Notes under the pieces: generated by a model | What the model was told of the DNA's origin: nothing | Databases searched by the model: none | The model's input: the letters and a program-made list of their open reading frames with translations, nothing else | Position numbers and translations under genes: made by a program | NCBI RefSeq assembly: GCF_003386235.1 | Contig: NZ_QRDZ01000018.1 | Location: 1 to 64,000 of the forward strand | Length of the DNA stretch: 64,000 nucleotides | Direction: 5' to 3' | From: Cohnella phaseoli | GTDB taxonomy: Bacteria > Bacillota > Bacilli > Paenibacillales > Paenibacillaceae | Part shown: one piece after another, positions 31,455-41,053 of the stretch | Layout: the number at the start of each line of letters is the position of its first letter | How positions within the stretch are numbered: position 1 is the stretch's first letter

Positions 31455-32534
31455 ATGTCAGAAGTTAAGAAAATCGCCGTCATCGCCGGAGACGGAATCG
31501 GCCCGGAGGTTGTCGCGGAAGCGATCAAGGTTATGAAGAAGACGGAGGAACTGTTCGGCTACAAGTTCGAATTCCAGCACGGCCTGTTCGGCGGCATCGC
31601 GATCGATGAGAAAGGCACGCCGCTTCCGCAGGAAACGCTTGAAATCTGCCAAAGCTCCGACGCCGTGCTGCTGGGTGCAGTAGGCGGCCCGAAATGGGAC
31701 AACAATTCCAAGGAGCTTCGCCCTGAGACAGGACTGCTGGGCATTCGCAAAGCGCTTGGCCTGTTCTCCAACATTCGTCCGGCGGTTGTGTTCGATTGCT
31801 TGAAGGACGCTTCCACGCTGAAGCCGGAAGTGCTGGACGGCACCGACCTGATCGTCGTTCGCGAGCTGACTGGCGGCATCTACTTCGGCGAGAAATTCCG
31901 TCGCGAAGGCGCGCAAGGCGAGGAAGCCGTCGATACTTGCGTATACAACGTAACGGAAATCGAGCGTATCGTACGCCAAGCGTTCGAAGTGGCGCAGAAG
32001 CGCAGCAAGCGTCTCGCTTCCGTAGATAAAGCAAACGTACTCGAAACTTCCCGCCTGTGGAGAGAGACGGTTAACCGCATCGCTCCTGAATATCCGGACG
32101 TCGAAGTGGAGCACGTGCTCGTCGACAACTGCGCGATGCAATTGCTGCGCCGTCCGTCGAGCTTTGACGTCATCGTGACGGAAAACATGTTCGGAGACAT
32201 TCTGAGCGACGAAGCGGCCATGCTGACGGGGTCGATCGGCATGCTGTCCTCGGCGTCTCTCGGCGAAGGCAGCTTCGGCTTGTACGAGCCTGTGCACGGC
32301 TCCGCTCCGGACATTGCCGGACAAGGCATCGCCAACCCGATCGCAACGATTCTGTCCGTTGCGCTTATGTTCCGCCTCACGTTCGGTTACGAAGATGCTG
32401 CGAACGCCATCGAGACGGCCGTCAAAAACGTGCTTAACGCCGGCCACCGTACCGGAGATATCGCCACGGACAAGAGCCAGGCAATCGGAACGACGGCTAT
32501 GGGCGATCTGATCGTTGCAGAATTGGCGAAGTAA
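31455..32534 (+). CDS. leuB: 3-isopropylmalate dehydrogenase
   Basis: A 359-residue NAD-dependent decarboxylating dehydrogenase of leucine synthesis: IAVIAGDGIGPEVV at the N-terminus, the GLLGIRKALGLFSNIRP substrate loop, VRELTGGIYFGEK, and ENMFGDILSDEAAMLTGSIGML with the Mg-binding Asp residues. GSAPDIAGQGIANP precedes the NAD-specificity region. I choose ATG 31455 (AGGTGGAG upstream) by homology; an in-frame ATG at 31416 is possible. leuA, leuC and leuD are absent from the window. Confidence 0.96.
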   Translation: MSEVKKIAVIAGDGIGPEVVAEAIKVMKKTEELFGYKFEFQHGLFGGIAIDEKGTPLPQETLEICQSSDAVLLGAVGGPKWDNNSKELRPETGLLGIRKALGLFSNIRPAVVFDCLKDASTLKPEVLDGTDLIVVRELTGGIYFGEKFRREGAQGEEAVDTCVYNVTEIERIVRQAFEVAQKRSKRLASVDKANVLETSRLWRETVNRIAPEYPDVEVEHVLVDNCAMQLLRRPSSFDVIVTENMFGDILSDEAAMLTGSIGMLSSASLGEGSFGLYEPVHGSAPDIAGQGIANPIATILSVALMFRLTFGYEDAANAIETAVKNVLNAGHRTGDIATDKSQAIGTTAMGDLIVAELAK

Positions 32535-32585
32535 TTGTCGATAAAATAATTAAAAAGCACTAGCGAACGCTTTTCTCTGCGACGC

Positions 32586-32619
32586 AACTCCCCGGGCGGA
32601 AGCCATGGGGAGTTTTTAG
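32586..32619 (+). terminator. Terminator after leuB
   Basis: AACTCCCC (32586-32593) pairs with GGGGAGTT (32607-32614), followed by TTTTT. Confidence 0.88.
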
Positions 32620-32724
32620 CTTTATGAGACCATTTTCCGGCAGGAATTGTGTTCATGTACAGAGAATATAGTGAGAAGAATAAAGGAATCCGATTTAGCG
32701 ATGCAGATTCAGGGAGGGAAGACG

Positions 32725-33150
32725 ATGAGCTTTTGCTGTGGAGCCAGCATGATCGGAACGAAAGGGACGTTAAAGCATTACCGGACGAGAATCCATAACG
32801 TACCGATTTTGTTTTGCCCCGTATGCCACCGGGTTGAAGTCCATTATTTGGTGGAGAACGAATACGAAATTTTGGCGGAATACGCGCATGGCGACGGAGC
32901 GTCTGAAGTCGACTTCCAGGATTACGTCGATGAATCGGACAAAGCGCTGCACGAAAATTGCGTAAACAACGAAGATGAGGATCCGATGGCGATCGTGCAA
33001 AATCAAATCGACGTGTCGCTCGATTTGCTGACCTTCGCCAAGGAAATCGCCGATACCGAGTGGCAGCAGCAGTTGAAGAAACGTTTGATCGTTCTCAGCC
33101 AAAGACGCCACAAGCTGAAGCTGAAGCGAGCGCCTGGCGGAGCGATATAA
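32725..33150 (+). CDS. Small zinc-ribbon protein of unknown function
   Basis: A 141-residue protein. The N-terminal part has MSFCCGASM and, 28 residues on, FCPVCHRVEVH, a likely Zn ribbon (CC...CPVCH). The middle is very acidic (YAHGDGASEVDFQDYVDESD); the C-terminal 60 residues form an amphipathic, finally basic, helix (QRRHKLKLKRAPGG). AGGGAGGG precedes the ATG at 32725 by 6 bases. It resembles Bacillus YgiT/YokU-like zinc proteins only in the Cys pattern. Monocistronic, with a strong terminator. Confidence 0.78.
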   Translation: MSFCCGASMIGTKGTLKHYRTRIHNVPILFCPVCHRVEVHYLVENEYEILAEYAHGDGASEVDFQDYVDESDKALHENCVNNEDEDPMAIVQNQIDVSLDLLTFAKEIADTEWQQQLKKRLIVLSQRRHKLKLKRAPGGAI

Positions 33151-33182
33151 GCGCGAACGCCATAGCGAGCGGAACAAACTCG

Positions 33183-33231
33183 AGAGCTGTCCGGCAGATC
33201 TAAGGATCATGACCGGACGGCTCTTTTTTTT
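33183..33231 (+). terminator. Strong terminator
   Basis: AGAGCTGTCCGG (33183-33194) pairs with CCGGACGGCTCT (33213-33224), then eight T. Confidence 0.92.
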
Positions 33232-33303
33232 GCGGGAGTTATTCGACAGAAAATGCAAGAGGGGCCCTAAAGGCATTCGTCACGACTCGACAACTTCTCT
33301 GAT

Positions 33304-33332
33304 TGACATTCGTTATCGTTAATGGATATGAT
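33304..33332 (+). promoter_or_regulatory. Sigma-A promoter of the histidine kinase gene
   Basis: TTGACA (33304-33309), 17-base spacer, TATGAT (33327-33332). Confidence 0.85.
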
Positions 33333-33390
33333 TTGGTTAATTTAAAGCGGGTAGGTGTCAGAGACTGCTCTGGTAATGGAGGATTCTCGT

Positions 33391-34704
33391 ATGAACGGTT
33401 GGAAGGCGCGCTATTTTCCGATTCTTGCGGAGTTCGCCCAGAGCGGCGGGAACGCCGTTCGAGCGGAAACGCAGCAACTATCGAATGAATTGATCGGGTT
33501 GCCGACATCCGTGATTCTAAGACACCATGAAGAGAGCGTTCAGTTTCTACTATCCAATGCGGAGCCCAAAGAACGGATCACGGTTGTCCAAAGGTCGCTT
33601 ACGTTTATTACCGATTTGCTTGTTTCCTTGCGTGCGCCCGAAGCGGCCGCGGAGGAGGCTCGTTCGAACAAATTTGAAACCGTTCTACAGCATATGGACA
33701 GCGGCGTCGCCCTGTTCGATGCCGAAGGCAACCTGAGGTTCGTAAACGTGCAAATGTCGAAATTGTTGAAAGCCCCGCGCAGAGAATTGATCGGAAGCAC
33801 GCTGTTTCGGCTTTTTTTTCATCGAAGTCTAAGTCTGTCGGTTCGCAGGCATATCCTTAGAGTTTATCGTGGATTGGCGTTGTATCGCCGCTATCACGAC
33901 GAGTTTCAGGACGCGGCCGGCCGTCATTTGCTGGTGAGCATCTCGCAGCCGGACGAGCTGGACGGAGATTATTTGGTCAGCGTGAAGGACGTATCCGAGT
34001 ATAAGCTGATCGAGCAGGCGGCGTTCCAGAACGACAAGCTGGCGATGCTCGGCAAAATCTCGGCTGCGATCGCCCACGAAATCCGCAATCCGCTCACTTC
34101 GATCCGAGGCTTTATTCAGCTGCTTAATCCGTATCTGTCGGAAATCGGCAAGCAGGAATACGGAAGAATTATTTTATCGGAGATTGACCGGGCCAACGAC
34201 ATTATTTACGAGTTTCTGAATTCGTCCAAGCCGTCCGCCCCCATGATGCAGAAGGTTTCCGTGGATATGCTGCTGCGGGAGACGGCTCTTCTGTCCGAGA
34301 GCGAGGCGCACATGAAGGGATGCGAAATTTGTTATGAAAACTTCGCTCCCGAGCTCGCGGTAGCGGTTGACGTAAAACAAATCAAGCAAGTGCTGCTGAA
34401 CCTGATGAAAAATGCGCTGGATGCCATTCAGGATGTGATCGGGGAGCGAAAAGGACGCATCGCCATTTCCGCCAGGCAGGAGGGTAAGTTCGCCATCATT
34501 TCGATTGCAGACAACGGAAAAGGGATGGAGAGAGCGACGTTAAATCGGCTGTTCGATCCGTTCTTCACAACGAAGGAAGCCGGCACGGGATTGGGGCTAT
34601 CGGTCAGCTACCGCATCATCGCCAACCACGGAGGCACCATTCGGGTGGATAGCCAAATTCGCGAAGGAACCGAGTGCAAGATTTATTTGCCATGCGTCGA
34701 GTAG
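33391..34704 (+). CDS. Soluble PAS histidine kinase, sporulation-kinase type
   Basis: A 437-residue cytoplasmic kinase. Residues 1-90 form a helical N-region of unknown type; 93-205 a PAS domain (VLQHMDSGVALFDAEGNLRFVN); 215-280 HisKA with phospho-acceptor His229 in AAIAHEIRNPLTSIRGFIQLL; 320-437 HATPase with the N box LLNLMKNALDAI, G boxes DNGKGM and GTGLGLSVSY. The ATG at 33391 follows GGAGG at 8 bases; the GTG at 33355 is less likely. There is no partner response regulator, so it is an orphan, as are the Bacillus KinA-E kinases that feed the Spo0F phosphorelay. That role is inferred. Confidence 0.9.
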   Translation: MNGWKARYFPILAEFAQSGGNAVRAETQQLSNELIGLPTSVILRHHEESVQFLLSNAEPKERITVVQRSLTFITDLLVSLRAPEAAAEEARSNKFETVLQHMDSGVALFDAEGNLRFVNVQMSKLLKAPRRELIGSTLFRLFFHRSLSLSVRRHILRVYRGLALYRRYHDEFQDAAGRHLLVSISQPDELDGDYLVSVKDVSEYKLIEQAAFQNDKLAMLGKISAAIAHEIRNPLTSIRGFIQLLNPYLSEIGKQEYGRIILSEIDRANDIIYEFLNSSKPSAPMMQKVSVDMLLRETALLSESEAHMKGCEICYENFAPELAVAVDVKQIKQVLLNLMKNALDAIQDVIGERKGRIAISARQEGKFAIISIADNGKGMERATLNRLFDPFFTTKEAGTGLGLSVSYRIIANHGGTIRVDSQIREGTECKIYLPCVE

Positions 34705-34776
34705 AGGGAGTACAATCGGTGTAAGCATACAGAGCATCTCGAGGCAAGATTCGGTACAACATGGGGGAACATCGCG

Positions 34777-36096
34777 ATGAGCGGTTGGATCAGCGGAATG
34801 AAGCGCTCGCTCACAGTTCGCAGCAGCGAATCCGAGAATCGTAAAAGTTTAAGAATCTCCTTGATCGAAGGTATTCCGGCGAACATATTGGCAAATCTGC
34901 TGGGCGGTCCGCTGCAAACCGTCTTTTTGACCTATTTGGGGTTTTCCGCTTTTCATATCGGCTTGGTGCTGGCGATTCCTCCATTCGCTCTGCTGATTCA
35001 AGTGCTGATCGCCTTCGTGATGCAGAGCTGGCGCAATCGTCGCTTTTTCGTCGCGTTGTTCGGTATCGTTCATCGGACGATGTGGGTCGGAACCGGACTG
35101 ATCCCGCTAACGTTTTCGGAGGATGCATGGATTCCCGTCTATTTGGCGATGTGGCTCGTCTGCATGATTTCCGGTCAGGCGGGGGGCGTCGTGTGGACCT
35201 CTCTGATGGCGGACATCGTTCCCGCAAGCGTCAGGGGAAAATATTTCGGCATTCGCAACACGGTACACTGGGCCGTCGTCTGCATTACGCTGCTGCTCGG
35301 CGGGCAGATTATGGAGTGGCTGCCGGGTACGCAAGGATTCGTCGTACTGTTCAGCATAAGCGCCGTCTGCATTGTTTGGAACGGCTGGGCGCTGACGCGC
35401 TATCCGAACCCGCCGTTTCAGCCGTCGGAGAGCGGGAAGTCGCTGCGCATGTTCTCTCGTCCGTTCACGGACCGAAGGTTTCTGACCGCTACGCTGTTCA
35501 TTGCTTTGTTTATTTTGCTGCAGAACGTTGCGGTTCCGCTGTTCTCCTATGTCATGCTTGAGGTGATGAAGCTGAGCGCGAGCAAGGTCACTTTGATCAT
35601 TATGCTGCAAAATCTGGTGATGATGATCAGCTATTACTATTGGGGCCTGCTCAACAGCCGATATTCGACGAACGCGCTGTTGCTCTGGACGTTTCCGCTG
35701 ATCGCAGGCGCATGCGCGATATGGGGGATTATGGCCGTCCTGCCCGCGCTGCTCATTCTGATCGTCGCGCATGTGCTGCTCGGCTTCGGATTGGCCGGCT
35801 ATAACTTGCTCGTCTTCAACTTTTTGATCGGGGATTCGCCGAAATCGGAGCGGCCGATGTACGTCGCCGTATTCTCGGCATTCACGGGCATTGCGGGCTT
35901 CATCGGACCGATCGCGGGCGGGTGGCTGTACGACCAGGCGGCCGGCGGGCCGATGTGGGTGCAGTCCTACGGCATTTCGATGTTTGCCGGAGCTGCGCTG
36001 CTGGCGCTGTCGGCTGCGGTCGCGCCGCTCGTGTTCAGAAACGGATCGGCACCTCGTAGACCGCCAACCGACGCCGCGATCCGACGAAATGTATAA
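34777..36096 (+). CDS. MFS transporter
   Basis: A 439-residue protein with 12 hydrophobic helices. It starts with a 30-residue basic N-tail, followed by EGIPANILANLLGGPLQTVF. IVPASVRGKYFGIRNTVHW is a conserved feature of the Bacillus/Paenibacillus YxiO-related MFS group. GDSPKSERPMYVAVFSAF follows helix 10. Substrate is unknown. A GGGGGAA run precedes the ATG. It follows the kinase gene by 72 bases and ends at a terminator, so the two may be co-transcribed. Confidence 0.88.
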   Translation: MSGWISGMKRSLTVRSSESENRKSLRISLIEGIPANILANLLGGPLQTVFLTYLGFSAFHIGLVLAIPPFALLIQVLIAFVMQSWRNRRFFVALFGIVHRTMWVGTGLIPLTFSEDAWIPVYLAMWLVCMISGQAGGVVWTSLMADIVPASVRGKYFGIRNTVHWAVVCITLLLGGQIMEWLPGTQGFVVLFSISAVCIVWNGWALTRYPNPPFQPSESGKSLRMFSRPFTDRRFLTATLFIALFILLQNVAVPLFSYVMLEVMKLSASKVTLIIMLQNLVMMISYYYWGLLNSRYSTNALLLWTFPLIAGACAIWGIMAVLPALLILIVAHVLLGFGLAGYNLLVFNFLIGDSPKSERPMYVAVFSAFTGIAGFIGPIAGGWLYDQAAGGPMWVQSYGISMFAGAALLALSAAVAPLVFRNGSAPRRPPTDAAIRRNV

Positions 36097-36110
36097 ATAA
36101 CAAAGCAATC

Positions 36111-36140
36111 GGCCGAATCTCGTGTGATTCGGCTCATTTT
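36111..36140 (+). terminator. Terminator after the MFS gene
   Basis: GGCCGAATC (36111-36119) pairs with GATTCGGCT (36126-36134), then CATTTT. Confidence 0.8.
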
Positions 36141-36202
36141 CTTATCAGCGGAATAAATGTAAAATGAAGAGGTACCCAAAATTGAAAGGTGAGGTGTTGG
36201 AT

Positions 36203-36478
36203 ATGGAATTGATCGTTACGCCTTCCGCGCTGTCATGCTTCAAAGGGGAATGGGGAATCGCCGATGGGGAAACGGTAAGAGTATTCGTGCGATACGTTAG
36301 CGGAGGGGAGCTTCCTTTTGCCTTCGGCATTACGCGGGATACGCCGATCGACGCCGCAGTGACGGCGGTCGCCGAGAAGGTGACCTTCTATATGGAGAGC
36401 AAGGACGTCTGGTTTATGGAAGGTAAAAGCTTATGCATCGATTGTCACGGAGACGGCATCGTATTTCAATTCTCCTAA
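36203..36478 (+). CDS. HesB/YneR-type Fe-S scaffold-like protein
   Basis: A 91-residue one-domain protein of the HesB-like (IscA-related) fold: MELIVTPSALSCFKGEWGI, VRVFVRYVSGG, then LPFAFGITRDTP and the C-terminal CIDCHGDGIVFQFS. Only two C-terminal cysteines are present (Cys81 and Cys84), and the first IscA cysteine is missing, as in the Bacillus YneR group, so cluster binding is uncertain. The ATG at 36203 is preferred for homology and for AAAGGTGAGG upstream. The gene stands alone. Confidence 0.82.
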   Translation: MELIVTPSALSCFKGEWGIADGETVRVFVRYVSGGELPFAFGITRDTPIDAAVTAVAEKVTFYMESKDVWFMEGKSLCIDCHGDGIVFQFS

Positions 36479-36523
36479 AATTGGCGGATTAAAGGTAGCA
36501 AACACGGGCCGTTTGATGTAAAC

Positions 36524-36538
36524 TAATAATCATTATAT
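36524..36538. promoter_or_regulatory. Possible weak Fur-like site before the aldolase gene
   Basis: TAATAAT-C-ATTATAT has the 7-1-7 form with three differences from the Fur consensus and overlaps a possible -10 (TATATT, 36534-36539). Confidence 0.3.
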
Positions 36539-36583
36539 TTCGACACAGGTATCCGCGGGGCCGAGAAAGGGAGAATTACAATC

Positions 36584-37552
36584 ATGACGGTACATAGCAA
36601 GACGAATCACTGCAAGATCGTGGACTGCACCGTCCGCGACGGAGGTTTGGTCAACAACTGGGATTTCAGCGTAGAGTTCGTGCAGGATCTGTACAAGTCC
36701 TTAAATGAAGCCGGCGTAGAGTACATGGAAATCGGCTACAAAAACTCTCCTAAGCTGCTGAAGAGCGAAGGCAAGGAAGGGCCGTGGAGATTTCTCGACG
36801 ACGATTTCCTGCGCAAGGTCATCGGAGAGAAGAAACGCACGAAGCTGTCCGCGCTCGTCGACGTCGGACGCGTAGACGAGAATGACGTGCTGGAGCGCAG
36901 CGAGTCGATGCTCGATCTGATCCGCGTCGCTTGCTATGCCCGCGACACGGCGAAGGCGATCGAGCTTGGCACGCTGTTCCATAAGCGCGGCTACGAGACG
37001 ACGATCAACATTATGGCGCTGTCCGGCGTTATGGACAACGAATTAAACGAATCGCTGGCGATGATCAACGACAGCCCGATCGATATCGTGTACATCGTTG
37101 ACTCCTACGGCAGTCTCGATTCGGACGACATTCGCTATCTGGTGGAGAAGTTCAGCCGCTCGCTGAAGAACAAGCGCTTGGGCGTTCACACCCATAACAA
37201 TCTGCAGCTGGCGTTCGCGAACACGTTGACCGCCGCACAGCTCGGCGTCGAGCTGCTGGACTCATCCGTCTTCGGCATGGGACGCGCCGCCGGCAATACG
37301 CCGACAGAGCTGCTGCTCGCCAAGCTCACGCGTCCGGAGTACAGTCTTCGTCCGGTGCTCGGCATGATCGAGAAGCACATGGTTAAGCTGCGCGAGAAGG
37401 AAGAGTGGGGCTACCTGATTCCCGACATGATTACGGGCACGCTGGATGAGCATCCGAGATCGGCCATGGGCTGGAGAGCTTCCGACAAGCGCGACCTGTT
37501 CACGGAGTTTTACGACAAGATGACGACTCCGGAAGTTTTTCACGGGAAATAA
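36584..37552 (+). CDS. HMGL-like DRE-TIM aldolase
   Basis: A 322-residue TIM-barrel protein with the metallo-aldolase signature at the N-terminus (KIVDCTVRDGGLVNNWDF) and the metal-binding His-x-His in GVHTHNNLQLAFANT. FGMGRAAGNTPTELLLA ends the barrel. These features match the 4-hydroxy-2-oxovalerate aldolase/HMG-CoA lyase superfamily, in a short form lacking the leucine regulatory domain, so it is not LeuA. Substrate is unknown. AAGGGAG precedes the ATG. It stands alone between the HesB-like gene and the YesM kinase. Confidence 0.85.
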   Translation: MTVHSKTNHCKIVDCTVRDGGLVNNWDFSVEFVQDLYKSLNEAGVEYMEIGYKNSPKLLKSEGKEGPWRFLDDDFLRKVIGEKKRTKLSALVDVGRVDENDVLERSESMLDLIRVACYARDTAKAIELGTLFHKRGYETTINIMALSGVMDNELNESLAMINDSPIDIVYIVDSYGSLDSDDIRYLVEKFSRSLKNKRLGVHTHNNLQLAFANTLTAAQLGVELLDSSVFGMGRAAGNTPTELLLAKLTRPEYSLRPVLGMIEKHMVKLREKEEWGYLIPDMITGTLDEHPRSAMGWRASDKRDLFTEFYDKMTTPEVFHGK

Positions 37553-37583
37553 GCGGAACGGGTAATCTTATAAGCAATCCAAG

Positions 37584-37618
37584 AGGAGTCTCATCCGGGA
37601 TCGGAGAGGCTCCTTTTT
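37584..37618 (+). terminator. Terminator after the aldolase gene
   Basis: AGGAGTCTC pairs with GAGAGGCTCCT (one bulge), followed by TTTTTC. Confidence 0.75.
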
Positions 37619-37744
37619 CATGCATTCCCACAAGACGACATGCCGGAACGGATGAAAAACACATGGACGAGCGATGGCGAATGTGACATCATAGATACAC
37701 CCCTACATCGGGGATTTACCCTCATGCATCGTGCGGAGGAACTC

Positions 37745-39541
37745 ATGTATAAGCAGATCGTTTCCTACACCCAGAAATATAGATTGAGCTACCGTATGAT
37801 TTTGACCAATATTTGCATTGCCATATTGCCCATTCTCCTGCTTGGATTTGTGGGCTATTTCTCGTATGTCCATATTATGAAGCAAAACGCACTGGACAAT
37901 ATCAATCAATTCGTTAATCAAACGAACGATCGGTTCGAAGAATATTTTAGTCGCGTCGACTTGCTGGCCAAGTCCGTCTTCTATAACCGGAACATCCAAC
38001 AGGTCATGCTGGATAATATGTCCTGGCGGGAAACCGACGCTTTGTTAAGAAATATGAGTTCTTATATGTCGCTTGACCCGACGATCAAGACAGTCGGGAT
38101 GATTAACGCCGACGATTACCGGATCGTCTCGACGGGACAATTGCTGTCCGGAGAAATGATAGATTATATCCGCAACAAGCAACAAACGGGTTCGATTAAC
38201 GGCAAAATCAAAATCTCTCCGCCCATGGGCAGCAAGGAGCAAGGATTGCTGGCGTTCTCGCAGGTAAAGTCGATTCAGCGCAATCGTTACTTGCAGGGAA
38301 TCTATATCGGCGTTCTGCTGCTGGATACGAAATGGATTCAACAGATTTTGCATACGAGCGGCCTGGACAATAAAGCGATCGTGTATATCGTGAACGAAAA
38401 CGACGATCTGATCGGAGCTTCGGACGGGCGGCACGACTTTGCGAATATTCGCACGCTCGTTCGGGATCTTCCGTCGAATCGGGTGTCCGACGTCCGTATC
38501 GAAAACGGGAACTACCTGTATCAATCGATTCCGATCAAGAGCCTGGATTGGAAGTTTATCGCGCTAATCGACAAAGACAAGCTGCTGGAAAAAGCCAATA
38601 TTATTCCCTATGCGTTGATTGCGATCGTGGCGGTCATGATGCTGATCGTCTTCCTTGCCGTCGTATCTTTCAACATTCGTCTCACCCACCCGATTACTAA
38701 AATGGCTGACGCGTTCGACAGCGCGGCGAGCGGCAATCTGGACGCCAAGCTGAAATTCGGCTATAAGAACGAGATTACGGTGATTCAGGACCATTACAAC
38801 AATATGCTGGACCAGATCAAAGGGCTTACCGATCATTTGCTCCAATCGCAGCGACAGCTTCATGAAACGGAGATGGACAAGCAGTTGTACCAACTGAACG
38901 GGCTGCAGAGCCAGATCAATGCGCATTTTCTGTACAACGTGCTGCATTCGATCCGGGGAATGTCGCTTTCCAACGCCAAGAGGGAGGTCGCGATGGCGAT
39001 CGATAATTTGGTTTCCTATTTTCGCTACATTACCCGTACGGACGAGTTTGTTCTTCTGTACAAAGAGCTGGAACACTTGGAAAGGTATATCGCTATCCAG
39101 AAAATTCGCTTTGGCGAACGTCTGCAATTCAAGGTTTCTTTGGCTCCGGCGCTTGGGGGACAGTCAATCGTAAAGCTCATATTGCAGCCGCTCGTCGAGA
39201 ACGCGCTATTCCATGGGCTTGAAGAGAAGAGCGGACGCTGGATCATCCGTATTAAAGCCGTCGCCACGGAGAAGGACGAACTGCAAATCAAGGTCATGGA
39301 CAACGGCCTTGGAATGAACGAGAGCAAGGCGGCGAACTTGCGCTCCGAGCTTGAGCGGATGTCTGGCGCTTCCGCCGGAAGCGGCGGCTTTGGGCAAGGC
39401 ATCGGACTCGTCAATATTCATAAAAGAATCCGCATCTATTACGGGGAGCCGTACGGGCTGTCAATCAAAAGCTGGCAGAATAGGGGAACGATCATCACGA
39501 TTACGGTCCCACTAAGGGGCGGGGGAGACACCGATGCATAA
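37745..39541 (+). CDS. YesM-type membrane histidine kinase
   Basis: A 598-residue sensor kinase. Helix 1 (18-40) and helix 2 (287-308) border an extracellular Cache-like sensor of about 245 residues. HAMP (309-362) follows, then the His_kinase domain with His394 in QINAHFLYNVLHSIRGMS and a HATPase with LVENALFHGLE, DNGLGM and GQGIGLVNIHKRI. I chose ATG 37745, 5 bases after GGAGG. Two earlier in-frame ATGs exist (37640, 37724). It overlaps the response regulator gene by eight bases. Its role is probably to sense a sugar or oligosaccharide and switch on the downstream carbohydrate genes. Confidence 0.93.
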   Translation: MYKQIVSYTQKYRLSYRMILTNICIAILPILLLGFVGYFSYVHIMKQNALDNINQFVNQTNDRFEEYFSRVDLLAKSVFYNRNIQQVMLDNMSWRETDALLRNMSSYMSLDPTIKTVGMINADDYRIVSTGQLLSGEMIDYIRNKQQTGSINGKIKISPPMGSKEQGLLAFSQVKSIQRNRYLQGIYIGVLLLDTKWIQQILHTSGLDNKAIVYIVNENDDLIGASDGRHDFANIRTLVRDLPSNRVSDVRIENGNYLYQSIPIKSLDWKFIALIDKDKLLEKANIIPYALIAIVAVMMLIVFLAVVSFNIRLTHPITKMADAFDSAASGNLDAKLKFGYKNEITVIQDHYNNMLDQIKGLTDHLLQSQRQLHETEMDKQLYQLNGLQSQINAHFLYNVLHSIRGMSLSNAKREVAMAIDNLVSYFRYITRTDEFVLLYKELEHLERYIAIQKIRFGERLQFKVSLAPALGGQSIVKLILQPLVENALFHGLEEKSGRWIIRIKAVATEKDELQIKVMDNGLGMNESKAANLRSELERMSGASAGSGGFGQGIGLVNIHKRIRIYYGEPYGLSIKSWQNRGTIITITVPLRGGGDTDA

Positions 39542-41039
39542 CTTGATTCTGGTAGACGACGCACCGTGGATTCTAAAAGATATGGAACAGATAATCGATT
39601 GGAGCGAAGCGGGATTTCGCATCTTGGCTGCGGTCGGCGACGTCAACGCCGCGGAAAGCCTGCTGCGGAGTCACTCCATCGACGTCGTTATCAGCGACAT
39701 CCGTATGCCGGGCAAAAGCGGGATGGACTTGCTGACGTTTATCAATCGGGCGTCGCCTCGAACGCTGGTCGTATTTATGAGCGCCTACGGAGAATTTGCC
39801 TATGCCAAGGAAGCGTTGGAGAAAGGCTGTTTTCACTATATGTTGAAGCCGGTCAACACAGAGGAGCTGCTGCACACGTTGGAGAGATGCTCCCGGCGGC
39901 TCGCGGAGCAGGAGCGGGACCGCGAAGCGCGAGAGGCTTACGGCAATTCTATGCGGTTTCTGGAATGGATCGAGAACGATGTCACGATTCGGCAGGCTGT
40001 TGCGCGGTTGGCGCCGAAGGGGGCTGCCTTCCCTTCTGCTAAGCGGTATTCGTTCGCGACGGTTAAGGGCAAACGGCCCTTTGCGGAAGACGAGCTGCGC
40101 CAATTGGACAATCTGCTCGCGAGTTATCGGATTGCATCTTGTCGCTGGCAAACGAGCGCATTCAAATGGACGTTGTTAGGGGGATGGCCCGACTTTCGCC
40201 CGGCCGAGCTTCGCAAGCTATGGCGCGAGCTTAGGAGTTTATCGGCCGATCGGGAGTGGGACATCGGAATCAGCTCGCTTGCCGGCTCGGAGCACCGGAT
40301 CGGGCGGCTCTATCATCAAGCGAACACGATGGCGGAAACCTCGATGTTATATGGCGGCGGCGAAAGCGCCATCTATCGCTATAGGCCCGAAGCGAACGCG
40401 GCCGTGCCGGCGCTGCGGGAGCGGATCGCCAGAGCGGCAAGGCTGGAGCATCTGGAAGCAGCGTTGTTCGAGGTGCATAAAGGCATCTCCTCTAAAAAAA
40501 TTCATATTGGCGGCCTTGTCGAGATCTACAATCAATTCGTCGTTTCCGTCGCAGGTATCCGTTCGGGGAGCGAGCCGGACGGAGCGGACGCAATCACCGG
40601 ACAAGATCTCATTTTACATTGCGGGAATCCCGGCGATTTGTTGGAGGAGATGAGAAGCCTTGTCGACGAGCAGAAGAAGAAACCCGACGAAGCCGGCTCG
40701 CTGCAGGTCGTGGAGGACATCGCGAGAGATCTCGACCGGCTGTACGCTCACCGAATTTCGCTTAAGGATATGGCTCGCAAATATTTCCTCAGCCCGAATT
40801 ACCTGAGCCACCTGTTTAAACAGGAGAAGGGACAAAGTTTCATCAATTATTTGATTCAAAGAAGGCTTGAAGCGGCCGTTTCTTTGCTGGAGCAGGACAT
40901 TTCGCTGTACGAGGTCGGACGGATGGTCGGTTACGACGACTATGCCCACTTCAGCAAGCTGTTCAAGAAGCACGTCGGTCTGTCGCCGTTCGAATATAAG
41001 CAATCCATGAAACGTCAGCCCGGGCAAGCCTCCTCATAA
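39534..41039 (+). CDS. YesN-type AraC response regulator
   Basis: A 501-residue regulator. Residues 1-120 are a receiver with Asp9/Asp10 and the phosphorylated Asp55 in VVISDIRMPGKSG. A long linker region (about 130-390) follows, and an AraC DNA-binding domain (398-495: YAHRISLKDMARKYFLSPNYLS and YEVGRMVGYDDYAHFSKLFKK) ends the protein. It pairs with the YesM kinase, whose gene it overlaps. Most probably it activates the GH110-like enzyme and transporter genes beginning at 41401. Confidence 0.94.
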   Translation: MHNLILVDDAPWILKDMEQIIDWSEAGFRILAAVGDVNAAESLLRSHSIDVVISDIRMPGKSGMDLLTFINRASPRTLVVFMSAYGEFAYAKEALEKGCFHYMLKPVNTEELLHTLERCSRRLAEQERDREAREAYGNSMRFLEWIENDVTIRQAVARLAPKGAAFPSAKRYSFATVKGKRPFAEDELRQLDNLLASYRIASCRWQTSAFKWTLLGGWPDFRPAELRKLWRELRSLSADREWDIGISSLAGSEHRIGRLYHQANTMAETSMLYGGGESAIYRYRPEANAAVPALRERIARAARLEHLEAALFEVHKGISSKKIHIGGLVEIYNQFVVSVAGIRSGSEPDGADAITGQDLILHCGNPGDLLEEMRSLVDEQKKKPDEAGSLQVVEDIARDLDRLYAHRISLKDMARKYFLSPNYLSHLFKQEKGQSFINYLIQRRLEAAVSLLEQDISLYEVGRMVGYDDYAHFSKLFKKHVGLSPFEYKQSMKRQPGQASS

Positions 41040-41053
41040 ACTTCCGGACAGAT

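Noticed and set aside
36584..37552. leuA (2-isopropylmalate synthase) for the leucine pathway
   Set aside because: The DRE-TIM protein is too short, lacks the leucine-binding regulatory domain, and its loops fit the HVA/HMGL-type aldolases.
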